From: Lumnitzera littorea
Taxonomy: Eukaryota > Streptophyta > Magnoliopsida > Myrtales > Combretaceae
Assembly (NCBI GenBank): GCA_024138015.1
Contig: JAMXBB010000002.1
Span: 14,989,330 to 15,053,329, forward strand
Direction of reading: 5' to 3'
DNA length: 64,000 nt
The position numbers and the translations under genes are program-made. Under the pieces are notes generated by a model that saw only the letters and a list, made by a program, of their open reading frames with translations, was not told the origin of the DNA and ran no database searches. Every line of letters starts with the position of its first letter. The stretch's first letter is position 1. Shown here piece after piece: positions 24,145-36,215 of this stretch.

Positions 24145-24880
24145 CCTTGAAAGATCAATGGAATTTTTGCTCAAATCATGAAATGTAAACAATCTTAATA
24201 TTGCTATGGTCTTATTTTCAATTTCTACAATCAAATTTAGTATCCCTAGTAATCGTCGATATTGGGCAACAACCTTGTTCTTTTCCAGTTCCACCAAAAG
24301 GCCTTACTCTTTGTTCTAATCTAAAAAAACCTTACATACAAAAAACACGAGAGAAAATGAACACTTAATTTGAAACAATGTCCATTGATAAAAATTCTTT
24401 TAATACTATATTATGGTTCACTCTCCCCAAAAAGGGAGATTTGTTTCCTATTTTTCACAATGAGGCCATATTCAAAAAAAGCAAAGCATTTAATGGTAGA
24501 TGAGTAGTACTCACTTGAGGGTGGAAGTTTGTAAGGAAAATTGATTAAGTGTGGGGCAGGAAATTCAAGAACATCTTTGCTCAAATGATGAGGATGCTTC
24601 ATATGCTAAGGTTATCTTCTTAAATTTGCCTCTAAGCAGAACTTCATGTGCTTTCATTTCAAGACTAGATTGCTTCATAAAAAGAAAAAAAAAAAGAGAA
24701 GAAGAAAAAGAAGAACAAGAAGAAGAAGGAAAAGAAGAGAAGGTCAGACCATTAGTTCTAATCAGATTGCTTAAGAAAAGATTTGACTGTCTGTAAGCTA
24801 TCGATAAATCCAAGTAAGTGTTTCTAAGCTTTTATCATGAAAATAAGTCAGTTTCATTTAAGACATTGCGTTTACATTTA
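24145..24880. other. Ogre 3' untranslated region, start
   Basis: No gene is visible. A purine-rich block (about 24,680-24,745, mostly GAA/AAG) produces overlapping spurious open frames on both strands. It belongs to the spacer between integrase and the 3' LTR. Confidence 0.5.
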
Positions 24881-25330
24881 GTCTCTCCATAGGATGGTAG
24901 TCAATCTCTAAGGCAATTAACTCTTATACTCTCAGGTCCAACTAACTCATAGAGTACCACCCCAATTTAGGTTCTTGTTTAGAGATCTAGCCAGCTCATA
25001 GAACACAGTCTCGATTCATAGTTTCTAAGGGTTCTAGCCAGCTCATAGAGTGCAGTCTCGATTCATAGTTTCTAAGGGTTCCAGCTAACTCATAGAGCGT
25101 TGCCCAATTTAAGTTCTTGTCTAGGGATCTAGCTAGCTCTTAGAGTATAGTCCCGATTTGTAGTTTTTGAGGGTTCCAAACAGCTCATAAAGTGCTGCCC
25201 CTATTTAGGTTCTTGTTTAGGGATCTAGCCAGCTCTTAGAGCATAGTCCTGATTTATAGTTTCTAAGGGTTCCAACCAACTCTTAGAGCACTATCCCAAT
25301 TTATGTTCTCTTTTAGGTTCTAGTTAACTC
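24881..25330. repeat. 47-63-bp tandem repeats in Ogre 3' UTR
   Basis: Units contain 'gatctagccagctcatag', 'gcagtctcgattcatag' and 'tttctaagggttc'. The 'tctagcc' blocks at 24,986 and 25,033 and the next 'ttccagc' block at 25,080 are 47 bp apart; later units are longer. Ogre-type elements are known to carry variable tandem repeats here. Confidence 0.75.
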
Positions 25331-26110
25331 ATAGAGGGCTTTAGCTAGCTTAAGGAGTGCTTTACCTGATTGCCTAAGTCAGTTAGCTTAGAGGAGTACA
25401 GTTAGGTTTTATGTCAACTTTTTAGTAAAGGTTGCTAATCCCTTAGAGATGCTCCCACTTAGGTCAATCAGCTTAGAAGAGTATAACCAGGTTTTCATTT
25501 AGGGTCTTAATCAGCTCAAGGAGTGCTTTACTCATTCACTTAGGTCAGTTAGCTTAGAAGAGCAAGATCAGATTCTCATTTAGGGTTTTAACTAGCTCAA
25601 AGAGCACTTTATCCATTCACCTAGGTTAGTTAGCTTAGAGGAGCATGACCAGGTCTTCATTTAAGGTCTTAGCCAGCTAAAAGAATGCTTTGCTCATTTA
25701 CCTAGGTTGGTCAGCTTAGAGAAGTACGACTAGGTTATCATTTAGGGTCTTAACTAGCTTAAGGAGTGCTTTGCCCATTCACCTAGGTTAGTCAGCTTAG
25801 AGGAACACAAACAGATTTTCTTAAGGTTTTAGTCAGCTCAAGGAGTACTATACCCATTTACTTAGGTTAGTTAGCTCAAAGGGGTACGATTAGGTTTTCA
25901 TTTATGGTCTTAGCCAGCTCATGGAGAGCTTTGCTCATTTATATAGGTTAGCCGACTCATAAGGCACTACCCTCCGTTTGATATCTTTTAGGATTTTAGC
26001 TAACTTAAGAAGTGCTTTACCCATTTACTTAAGTTAGCCAGCTCATAGGGTACTACCATTCTTTTAGTATTTTTACAATTCTTACTAGCCCATAGAGGCA
26101 TTACCCTTAT
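25330..26110. repeat. 81-bp tandem repeat array in Ogre 3' UTR
   Basis: Each unit reads 'ggtcttagccagctcaagg', then 'gtgctttgcccattcacct', then 'aggttagtcagcttagagg', then 'gaccaggttttcattta'. Unit starts at 25,501, 25,582, 25,663, 25,744, 25,823 and 25,904 give spacings of 81, 81, 81, 79 and 81 bp. Less regular units flank them. The array ends about 170 bp before the 3' LTR. Confidence 0.85.
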
Positions 26111-26263
26111 CACCTTTCTTTTTGAGTTTTTTGTTACCAAATCCTCAATGGACCAGTCCTAGGATAGCTAGTTAGTCATAACACTTCTTAAGACAGAGTC
26201 ATCCCCAAGGCAAAAATAGTGTTTCTTTTGTCTTTATGGCAAAGTTTTACTCGAATTTTATCA

Positions 26264-26277
26264 TAAAGAGGAGCAGT
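26264..26277 (+). other. Polypurine tract of Ogre/Tat element
   Basis: The purine-rich string aaagaggagcag lies directly before the 3' LTR (tatagatacc...). That is the position and sequence type of the plus-strand primer in Tat elements. Confidence 0.65.
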
Positions 26278-28699
26278 TATAGATACCTTATTTTCACCTC
26301 GCTTATAGTTCTAATTTTTGTTTTATGTTTTATTTTTTAAGGGTCATAATTCAAAAATATAAAAAAATTGAAAAATGTAAAACACAAAAATGGAAAATTC
26401 TTAGAAAGAGAAAACATTATAAAGACTTTTTTTTCTAGAAAAATAGATTTTTAGAAAGCAAAACGTCTAAGGATCGATGGATTTCAAGTAGCTTTAGAGG
26501 GTCACGCAGCTTAAGTACGGTTTAATTGTATTAATGTTGATGTACAGATTAACGATCTAATGGATAAGTACTTGAACATGGCATTGGATTTGGCTTGGGG
26601 TCATGAGTTAGAATTTCATCTGGTACACCTGTACCTTTTATTTTTTTTTCATTTTCCATTGCAAAATTCGATTGAGCATAAAGAATTCAAATATAATTAT
26701 TAATCTTGTTGAATATTTTGAATCTAATAGAATTATATTTAAATAGTTGTCAAAAAACTTGAATCTGATACGATAGCATTAAATCCAAAAGAATAAAGAT
26801 TTGTAGGATTCAAATCTGATTTTGATTTTTATCAAATTAGATTTGAATTGATATAAAACACTTGTTTATGAGTTTGATATATAACTATCGCGTAGCATAA
26901 AAGGAATTTCAATCACATGCTTAACCACTCTAACTCACTTAACCATCACTCCACATGATAGCAACAACAACTTCTCTCTTGCTGACTACACAACACATTG
27001 TCCTCACCACATAACTCTCACACGATCAGTACACTGTCACATATAGCCCTATTCAATCCCACACACATACTCTCCTCATGTCGACCAACACATAACCTGC
27101 ACTTTACGCCACTCCACTGTCTGACTATACAACTGCACGTCTACTGCACTATCTGCATAACACGTACTACTTTACACTAATACAACATATGAGCATACCG
27201 AAATAGCCCATTCTCTTAAAACGACCACACTAGTAGCTAAAAGCCCCACTTCCAATCACCTTCAAACAAACCAACGCCAAACAGAAATCCACTCTCTCTC
27301 TCACAAACACCTTATCTTTGTGACCACACTATACGAACAGCAACCCAAATTCCATGCGTGAACCCCACAGTAGCAACAGCACACTCCACGGCTAACCCAT
27401 ACTCCTCTATCGATCAGCGATTGTAGCAATCATCTTCCTCGTATACAACAACGATAAGCTCGATGAAACAAACAACTCCAACACTTCTCTTGTGCTCCAG
27501 ACCATAACTCATCGCGTCGTCATCCAACACACTGTCACATTCACAGTCCTCATTCTAGCACACCACTAACGTACACACTTTGACCAAGCACTAAATTGAT
27601 CAGCCGAGGTACGTCTAAGAGTCCACAAAACATGATTCTATCCCATGCCAACTCTGATTAGCAGCTTTAGCCTACACTCAGTACGAGCTCTAGCACCTAC
27701 ATACGTACTCTGCCTAACGCTCACCTCTCGACACATAGTCTAATCACAACATCACATGCTCGGCACTGAACTGTGCACCACTCTAGTCCCCCATGACGCC
27801 CGACCCAATCCAACTAAGATCTAAACTATTTTCAACCCGGAGTCCGATCCGACCATAGCTTGGCTTCTTGACTCGCGTGCTTAGATTTCAGGTTCATTTT
27901 TTATATATATTATATTTATTTATTTGTTTTGGCTAGTTTAATGGTTGTGTTGAAATATGAAAAAGAAAAAATATACATTAGTTTAGGAAATTTTTTTTTA
28001 CATATGGTTTTTCAAAGAATTTCTCGTTTAGAAAAAAATATTTTTTTTAAGAAATAAAAAATAATAACTAAACTGTTTTAAAACTAAGACATTATAGAGA
28101 ATTTTCTATAAAATAAAAATACTTAAGAATTAGCATCCTTTTAGAATTTTCTTTGAATAAATTAAATTGATAAAAAAATGTAAATTCGATCGATTTTCAA
28201 ACTTAAAATAAATTAACACACTAAAATTTTCAAAAAAAATTACGAACGTTTAATCTTGATTAGTAGGTACGTAAGTATCTCCAAGACGATGTTAAAATAT
28301 ATAAAAACTTAGTTTTTTATTTTATTTTATTTTACTTTATTTGAAAAAAATAATAATAAAAAGGATAATTTTGAAAAAATGAAGCTTAATTTCGGAAAAT
28401 CTATAGTAGTACCCATTATAGTTTATTAGGTAGCCCCCGAATTCAGAATCTTATGGTTTTTATCAAATTGAAATTAAAGATTGGTAACTAAATTATAGTC
28501 AATTTACCTAATTAATTACGATTTCTCTTTTTCCTAACTCTAGTTGGGTAGCGACTCCAAAAGTTTTCTTTAAATTAGAAAAAAGAACCGAATTTTGCCA
28601 ATTTCTCTAATAAAGGATTAATATTAAATAGGTTAGAGTTTAGTATTAGTCGGAAAATGAGAAATGAAAATAAATTAGGAAAATCGAAAAAATCAGGCT
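26278..28699 (+). repeat. 3' LTR of Ogre/Tat element
   Basis: Starts tatagataccttattttca (the initial TG is mutated to TA) and ends aaaatcaggct. It aligns with 8,048-10,442. Most differences from the 5' LTR in the C+A-rich middle part are C/T or G/A. The LINE reading resumes directly after it. Confidence 0.87.
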
Positions 28700-31600
28700 C
28701 AACAAATAAAAAGAGCATAAGAACTTTCAAGTTTGAGAACATATGGTTGTCTTCTCTTGAATGCACAAAAGTTGTGAAAGAATGTTGGCTATGATCAAAT
28801 GAGTTGGTTGTTTGACAAAATATTTTGCAAATTCCAGAGATGGGCAACAAGAAATTAGAGCTTTGGAGTCACAAGACCTTCTCAAATAATAAGAAACTAA
28901 TTAATTGTACTCTTATAAATTGATTTAAGATACAAAGTGATCCGAATGGCCTTGATGTGGAAGAAGAGGAAAGATTATTTGAGACTCTAAATGATTTATG
29001 GGAAAAAGAAGAAAAATATTGGCATTAAAGAGCTAGAGCTAATTGGTTGAGTTTTGGGAATAGAAATACATCATTTTTTCATCATTTAACCATCAATAGA
29101 AGAAATAAAAACAAAGTTTTGAAGCTTCAAAATAACCATGGAGAGTAGATTAGGAATGAGGAGTAGATTGCACAGGAGTTTAAGAACTTTTTCACTAGCT
29201 AGTTCTCCTCTTCAGCCATAGCAAATGAGGAATGTCTGGAGCAAAAATCAATAAAGTTCTATGTGCTGAAATCCATGATTTAGAGATTAAAAACATTGTT
29301 TTCTAGCTTAGAGGATAGAAAGCTCTTGGTTAAGACAATTTTTCAAGGATCTTCTACCAACAATTCTAGACTATAGTTAGAAAAGAAGGGTCTAAAGAAA
29401 TTATATTCTTCTTTCTTTCAGGTTTCTTTCCTTCCACTAACTCCATTAACATTGTTTTAATTCCTAAGTGTTCTAAGCCACATAGAGTAAATCAATTCAA
29501 ATCTATAGGCTTATGTAATTTCTTATATAAAATAATATCAAAGATCATAATCAATAGGCTAAAACCCTTTTTTAATGAGCTAATTTCTAAAAATCAAAGT
29601 GTACTTTTATCAAGAAAAATTATTCATGACAACATCATTATTGCTCATGAAGCATTCCATTTCCTCAAAAACAAAAGCCATAGAAGGAAGCGTTTTTGCG
29701 CTTTAAATATTGATATAGGAAAAGGCTATGATCAGATTGAATAGTCATTGATAGAAAAAGTTTTATTAAGATATGGTTTTAATAGAAGGTGAGTGGATTT
29801 TGTAACTTGATGTATGTCTACAGTAAATTTTAACATTTTAATGAATGGGAAAAGAGTCTCATCCTCTAAGCCTAGAATAGGGTTAAGGCAAGGTGATCCT
29901 CTAGCATCTTATTTGTTCATTTTAGTGGTGGATGTACTATTTAAAGGGCTAGAAAAATGTGTTAAAGAAGGGATTTTGAGAGGTTTAACCATTAAATCTT
30001 CTAGTCTTACTCTTTCTTACCTTTTCCTTACAAATGATTTGCTTTTCCTCCTAGAAGCAAATGAGGGAGAAGTAAGGAAATTACTTGATATTCTTAATAG
30101 TTATTGCTATATATCAGGCCAAAGGGTCAATTTTGAGAAGTCAAGTATCTTCTTCAGCTTAAACACAAAAGAACAAGCTAAAAGAGAAATTAGCTAGCTA
30201 CTAAGAGTTCCTATTGTTAACAATCCAAGAATGTATCTAGGGCTTCCTACAGTTTGAGGGAGGTCAAAATATGAAGCACTTTGGTTTATGAAGGAGAAGG
30301 TGTTAAAAAATTGAAAGTGAGGAAATAGAAGCTCTTGATTGAAGTGAGAAGGGAGGTGCTTATCAAATATGTGGTCATATTCATTCCTAATTATTCCATG
30401 TCAGTTTTTAGTTAACCTATGAGGTGGTGTAATGAAGTCAATTCCTGGATAACAAAATCTTTTTTAGGATAGAGGAAGGATGAGAGAAAGATCCATTAGT
30501 GTAGTTGGGACAAACTTACCTATGCTAAGTAGTATGGAGGCATGGGATTCAAAGATTTACATATTTTTAATTTAGCACTCCTTACAAAAATGTCTTGGAG
30601 ACTTGGGTCAAATCTTATTGAACTTTGGGCAAGAGTATTAAAAATAATATATTTTCCAGATCGAGACTTCAAGGAAGCTACACAAAGGGGGAAACCCCCT
30701 TGGGCATGAACTAGTATACGGTAGGGGAAGAGGTGTTTGTTCAAGAAGGGGCTATGAAAGGTTGTATTTAAGGGAAATGATTAATATAGGCTCTAATAAG
30801 TGGGTGCCTTTGTTGGATTTTAATACCCCTATTAGAAAGGAAGGTGTTAACTTCCAAGGATCAAAAGTAAAAAATTTCATCTTGAGAGACGTTAAGGCAT
30901 GGGATATTAGAAAACTGAAATAATACTTATTAGACACAAAAATTGAAAGCATAAAAGCAATACCTAAGACTCCATTTTGTGGCCTTGTAATCATCAAGGT
31001 GCTTCTAAAGCCAACTCTACATACCATTTCTTGGAGAGTGAGAAAATAAGGTTAAATGTTTTAGCATCAAATGTCATGCATGGGAGTACCAAAGAGTAGT
31101 GGAAAGGAATATGGAAAATCAAAACCTTACCCAAGATTCAACACTTCTTGTGGAGAGTAAGAGCTAATACTTTACTAATGGTAGAGAACTTGACTAAATA
31201 GCAAGTGATTTTCTCCTCTGGCACTAGATCTACGGTGACTCTGAAACCATAGAGCATGTGATTTTCGAGTATGATTAAACTATGGTCATTTGGTTTAGCT
31301 ATCTTAGTATAAGGATTACTAGATTTGAGGAGCTTTGGTTCATGGATTGGTTTGAAAGTATGGCAAAGGTGAATGGAAGGAAAAGCTTTGACCTTGAAGT
31401 ATCCATTAGCATCATCGCTTGGAATATTTGGAAAACGAGATGTAAGGTAGTCTTTGAAGGGGATTTGATAGATCTAGAATATGTAATTAGGGCCTCAAGG
31501 ATTTTGTTGAAAGATCTATCAAAAAGGGGAAAACGAAGACTAGAAAGAGAGGAATTTATTTCAAGGGTATAAGGTTTAGACCAATCTATAGATTTTTAGA

Positions 31601-32140
31601 AGAGGCCAACACCTATAGTGGTAAAAATAAATGCCGATTGGGGCTTAGGTTTCAAAGCTAGATTATGCAAACAATTGTATGATAGGTTTTGGTTATCAAG
31701 GAGTAGTGCTTTTGGGTAGATGTATAGTTAATAGGTGTAACATGGCGGAAGAAGTAGAAGTGAAAGCTATCCTATTAACAGTATAATTGGTACGTGAGGA
31801 GGGTTGGAATGAAGTTATCGTAGAAGCTAATTGTGTCAATTTGATTCAAGCTCTGAATGGCCATCCTTAGTAAATCCATTAGGTCGTAGCCCAATACATT
31901 AATAATGTGAAGTTCTTTGTCTAGAATAGTTTCATTTCCTTTTGTTTTTCTTATATTTCTAGAAAGGCCAATAGTATAGCCAATTAGGTAGCTTCTATGT
32001 CTAAGAAAGGGATGTGTCCTTTGGATTGGTGGGTAAGCCTCTATTCCAACTCCAAAAGTTGCTCTCTTTGGATTTTCAATCTAGTTTGAGAGATGGCCTT
32101 ATAGTTGATGATGGTCATGGTTGATATCTAAATAAAGGTA
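28700..32140 (+). pseudogene. LINE (L1-type) ORF2, RT to RNase H half
   Basis: This continues the LINE split at 8,047. It starts with KSIRTFKFENIWLSSLEC, then RARANWLSFGNRNTSFFHHL, GFFPSTNSINIVLIPK and FKSIGLCNFLYKI. The RT core over 29,680-30,190 has ALNIDIGKGYDQIE, GLRQGDPLASYLFILVVDVL, FLTNDLLFLLEA and YISGQRVNFEKSS. It is followed by a zinc-binding RT-associated region (LPKIQHFLWRVRANTL, about 31,120) and an RNase H remnant (VKINADWG, NEVIVEANCVNLIQAL, SYISRKANSIAN, 31,620-31,990). The catalytic FADD box reads LTND, so the element is dead apart from its many stops. The longest open piece is 127 codons (29,814-30,197). The 3' end is near an aataaagg at 32,134; no clear poly-A tail was seen. 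Confidence 0.87.
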
Positions 32141-33830
32141 TCCTTTGTTTGTGGCCAAAAAGTATTATCAGTTACATGACTTATGTTGGCATTTTTATTT
32201 ATGGATATTCTTTGTAAGCTATATAACATGTTAATGTCAAGGACAAAGCTTTGCTTTTTTAGCTCCCAAAAGCTAGCAAAAAATTGCATTTTTTAATCTA
32301 ACTTTATAGCAATTTGTTTTGTTTATAAAAACTAGCATTTTGGCTTATAATAGTATTATAGCCTATTTATTTTATGATGATTGGATGGAGTTATGTGTAA
32401 ATACAGATATTTTCATGTTTACCACTATACCATTAATTTAGTTACATAAATGTAATTTTTCTGTTGTATGTATGTCACATGTTATATATGCAGTTTTGGT
32501 ATATTTTAAAACATGAAAAACATTTGCGGAACTAAATCCCATATAATATATGCGATTTAGCAATGTAGTGAAGTTTTGAAGTCATAAATAATATAAGCGA
32601 CTTTTTTTTTTATTTGAAGTAAATCATATCTTTTGTATGCAATTTTACATTTGTATTTACATAATTAAAATTATGTTATTTATATTGATATTATTTTATT
32701 TTGTAAGAATGATAGACATATGTTACTTCCTATGTAAATAGGTTGATAATTATTGCATTTTGCTTTTTGTAGCGAGATCAATATGTTTTCTCACTCCTTC
32801 AAAAAGGTTTGATAATGCTTGTTGTAAATTATATTTGTGGATTGATCTTTTGTAGGTTAAGTGATTCCAACTAGTGTCTATTTGCCAAAAGGTAGCACCG
32901 AGTCTCTAACCATAATTCCGACCTTATAAAATGAAGACTTTCAAGCTCCATATATCTAAGCCCTTTGGCTAGGTTGGCTAAGCTTAGCCCAAGCACTCAA
33001 ATAAGGATCACATGGGAACAACTTAGTAAAAGATTTTTCACTTTCTATGTACTTTTACACACGTACTCTCCTTACTTTCTCCAATATCACCCTATGTTAA
33101 CTTAGATATTAGAGTAATTACATAAAAGTACCCTTTGCCACCCTATGACCTTTGCTTTTTCCTTTTATAGGTGAGTTAACCATTGCTTGAAGATTACAAC
33201 ACAAGTACACCCATTATGCATTCGAGAATATTTTCTAAATTTCTATGTAATATATCGTGTTCATCACAACAGAAATAAAAATCACTAGTGCATCATCCAT
33301 ATTACAATGGACATCTACATCTACTATTGATGCTAGTGGCTCGACCAAATCACTCCAATAAGATTGACTCTTTATTATTTTATCATTGCTATCATAGAAA
33401 AATACTACATCTTGAAGTTAGAATGTTATGTATCATGTCTAAATGACTCGGATTTGCAGTTTACTATCCAATATACATACTTTGGATAATGAGTTGAAGA
33501 TCTAAAAAATGCTTCTTAATTACAACATATAATTGATTTTTTTTTTTAGCTTACTAGTGTTGATTTTGGAAAATTTACAAGGCTTATGTCAATTTTAGCT
33601 TAATTTTAGTAAATTTTATTTTGTTTATGTTAAGTTGTTTCAAGCAACATATTTTGATGCTAACAAACATTAAATTTAACCAGTCAAGTTTTTTGAGTTA
33701 AATGATTTCTAGGTTGCCTCATTAATAAAAGATAGAAACTTGGAAGCAATTACAAGTTGTTGACAGATAACTCTGATTTTAAACATATTTTATATGGTGA
33801 TTTTATGGCATTTCCCTTACATTTTTGGTT
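32141..33830. other. AT-rich intergenic DNA, nothing recognised
   Basis: No open frame of interest, no conserved motif and no long repeat were seen by eye. Confidence 0.4.
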
Positions 33831-33839
33831 TTCCTTAAA

Positions 33840-34985
33840 GAAAATGATACTTAATTGAGTAAAATGTTGATTTCAGGGTTTAAACGCGTTCTAGGCTCGA
33901 AAACGAAGAAAAGGAATCAAGTTTCACTCAATTCCGAGTTCAAACGAAGAAGTTATGAAATTTTGAAGTTGTGCAGAAATTTTTCCTTTATGCAGAAAGT
34001 TACACGACGTGGGGACACGGCCGTGTCCTAGGCCGTGTCTGGTGACGAAAATAAAATCCGTGTAATACACATATATAAGGAGATCTTAGGGTTCAAAAGA
34101 CACAAGAGACATTACAGAAAAGGAGAGACAAGAGACAAGAGGAGACTTGAGGAGAACATCAATCAAGAAGCAAGAACGACATCGATTTCAAGATTAGAGA
34201 TTGTTCATCAAATCAAGAGGGGTTTTCATGCTTTATTTTACGTTTTTGATGGAACTCGTTTTTAGATTCGTTATGATAGCTTAGAATTCCAATATTTAGG
34301 ATTATGGAACCTAGGGTTTCATGTAACCCTTGGATTGAATTATAATTTCAAGAAAGTTTCTATCTTTTCTTAATTCAATTATGTCGTTTAGTTATAGATT
34401 GATAATTCTAGAGTATCAATATATGATATTATGCATATTGATTGAGAAATTGCATGTGTAATTAGATCTAAGCATAATTGAAGAGAATTACATGTATACT
34501 TAGAGATAAGATACATGTTTCTTCCGGAAAGTTGATTGTTTGTGTGGGAATTCATTATACATTAATGCAATTCTAAGTTATATTACTAAGTGAAGAGATT
34601 CCGGTAAATAATTTAGGATTAGGGTTAATATGCTTGAGAAAGATATTAGCTTTAATTGTGAATCCCTCCGGTCAAGAATAATAGAAACTAAATTGAATAT
34701 ATTTTGAAAAGGTTACATGTTAAACACTAGGGGAAATAATTCCTAAATACATTATTGCATACTTGAAGTCGTTTGTAGTTTTATTGCTTTCTAATTTGCG
34801 TAATTAAGTCTCATAAGTAGTTTAGTTGTTAATTTCAATATTTTTAATTCATTCAAGTTATCACAATTTTCCGGTTAGATAATAAAGCTAAAGTTAATAT
34901 TAGTACTCAAAATCTCTAAGGGATCGACTCGGACTCACATCCGCTATATTAAAATTGATAGGTGCGCTTGCCTGATATCATTGAC
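33840..34985 (+). repeat. Probable gypsy solo-LTR remnant
   Basis: It includes a 14-bp perfect palindrome gacacggccgtgtc (34,014-34,027), a TATA-like box (catatataagg, about 34,071), and the leader 'gatcttagggttcaaaaga'. The 3' segment reads 'ctctaagggatcgactcgg' and 'aggtgcgcttgcc'. The last block resembles the 3' end of Athila-type gypsy LTRs. An open frame of 76 codons at 34,035 lies in the transcribed leader and is not protein-like. The boundaries are uncertain. Confidence 0.45.
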
Positions 34986-34989
34986 AATA

Positions 34990-36215
34990 GTTAAAAGGAA
35001 ACTTAGAAGCTAATCAAAAGTTGAAGATATAAGTTAGAAGCAATTTTAGAAGGAATTAGTTGAAGAAAAAAGATGATTCTAATGACTTAGAAGGCTATTT
35101 AGAGGCTTGGGCAAAAATAAAATAAAATCCGAGAGCTAAGTAAGATGAAGATACTTAGAATTAGACTTAGAAGGCATTTTGCAATATGAAAAGAAGAAAA
35201 GCAAGGCTTAGAAGTTGACTTAAAAACTATATAAAAAAAAAAAATTGCATATCAACTCAAAATTTCTCAATTATGGAGATTATGTTTTTTTTTTTTTTTT
35301 TTCTTGTAGGTCAAGGCCTAGTTCCACTAAACATATGTATTTGGCTAATACACTGTCTTGTTCCACTAAGTAAGATGGATAAAATTTTTGAGAGTAGAAG
35401 TTGAAGAAATTTCAAGAGGAATGTTGGATTTTATGGAACCAACCGAGATCAATGATTATCTTCACTAATGACTAGTTTTATCTGTTGTAAACTATCTAGA
35501 AATATCAAGAGATTTCAACTTCGAAGAGCTGGACTTTATGGAGAGACAATTATCGTATTATGCAAGCTAACAACTTGGATTAACATAAAAAAGATTTAAA
35601 TAAGCCAAATATCAGTCCAACGACTATCTTACTAGTCGTTGTAGTAAAAACATTTAAATATTCCAAGAAGTCTTCAAGGGAATACACAAGAGATCAATCA
35701 ACAAGATCATAAAAGAAAACATTTTGAAGTCTTCTTTGCTCAAAATCGAAATAATTTTACTATATTATGTTGATTAGTTGTGAAAAAACTTAAAGGATTC
35801 TATCATTTTATTTCCTCATCAAGTTGATATAAAGGATAATACAAGAGATCAATCAGTAAGGTCACAAAAGAAGACATTCTGAAGTCTTCTTTACTCAAAA
35901 TTGAAATAATTTTGTTGTATTCTATTGATTAGTGATGAATAAAACTTTGAGGATTCTATCATTGTATTTTCTCATTAAGCTGATACAATTTTGTATTGTC
36001 TAGGAGAATAGATTACTGTAGATCTGTATAGCTTATAGTAAGCTTGAAGGTAAAGCATTGTGACTAAAGCTTGTAAAGCGAATTTGTTCTCTCTTATTTT
36101 GAAATTAGTGGAATATCCGGTGTAAATAACCAAATCCCCAACAGTGAGTATAGGCATAAGGTCGAACCACAATAAATCCTTATATCGAAGCTCTCTTTAG
36201 CCCTTTCTCATTTTA
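34990..36215 (+). repeat. Copia-type LTR-like remnant with internal duplication
   Basis: A segment of about 140 bp is duplicated 155 bp apart ('acaagagatcaatca' at 35,686 and 35,841, followed in both by 'gaagtcttcttt' and 'ttgaaataattttg'). The 3' end has 'aaccaaatccccaacagtga', 'gaaccacaataaatcc', which resembles the R/U5 end of some Copia LTRs. There is no coding sequence. Confidence 0.4.

Larger units (their letters stand above)
8048..28699 (+). mobile_element. Ogre/Tat-type Ty3/gypsy retrotransposon, nested host and guest
   Basis: A very large LTR element of about 20.6 kb sits inside a LINE. It has 2.4-kb LTRs (8,048-10,442 and 26,278-28,699), a primer-site-like sequence at 10,453, and an extra ORF1 upstream of gag. 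Then come gag, protease, reverse transcriptase, a second (archaeal-type) RNase H and integrase, followed by a long 3' untranslated region of tandem repeats and a purine tract. Extra ORF1, pro-RT spacer, RNase H type and large size are the known hallmarks of the Ogre/Tat group. About 5 kb of its length is later insertions (13,528-17,018 and 19,294-20,717). All reading frames are broken. No clean 5-bp target duplication is visible (left flank ...ggataa, right flank ...acaaataa). Confidence 0.88.

Noticed and set aside
24551..24813. Open frames on both strands around the GAA-rich block
   Set aside because: They are low-complexity Lys/Glu and Phe/Ser strings produced by a purine run inside the Ogre 3' UTR.
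24881..26110. CRISPR-like repeat array
   Set aside because: The units are adjacent and diverged without unique spacers, in plant retroelement DNA.
8043..28710. Clean 5-bp target duplication for the Ogre element
   Set aside because: The flanks (gataa; acaaa/aataa) share too little to claim one. The LINE reading frame across the junction is the better evidence for the insertion.
34035..34265. 76-codon open frame at 34,035
   Set aside because: It lies in the transcribed leader of an LTR remnant, is Arg/Lys/Glu-rich, and has no recognisable domain.
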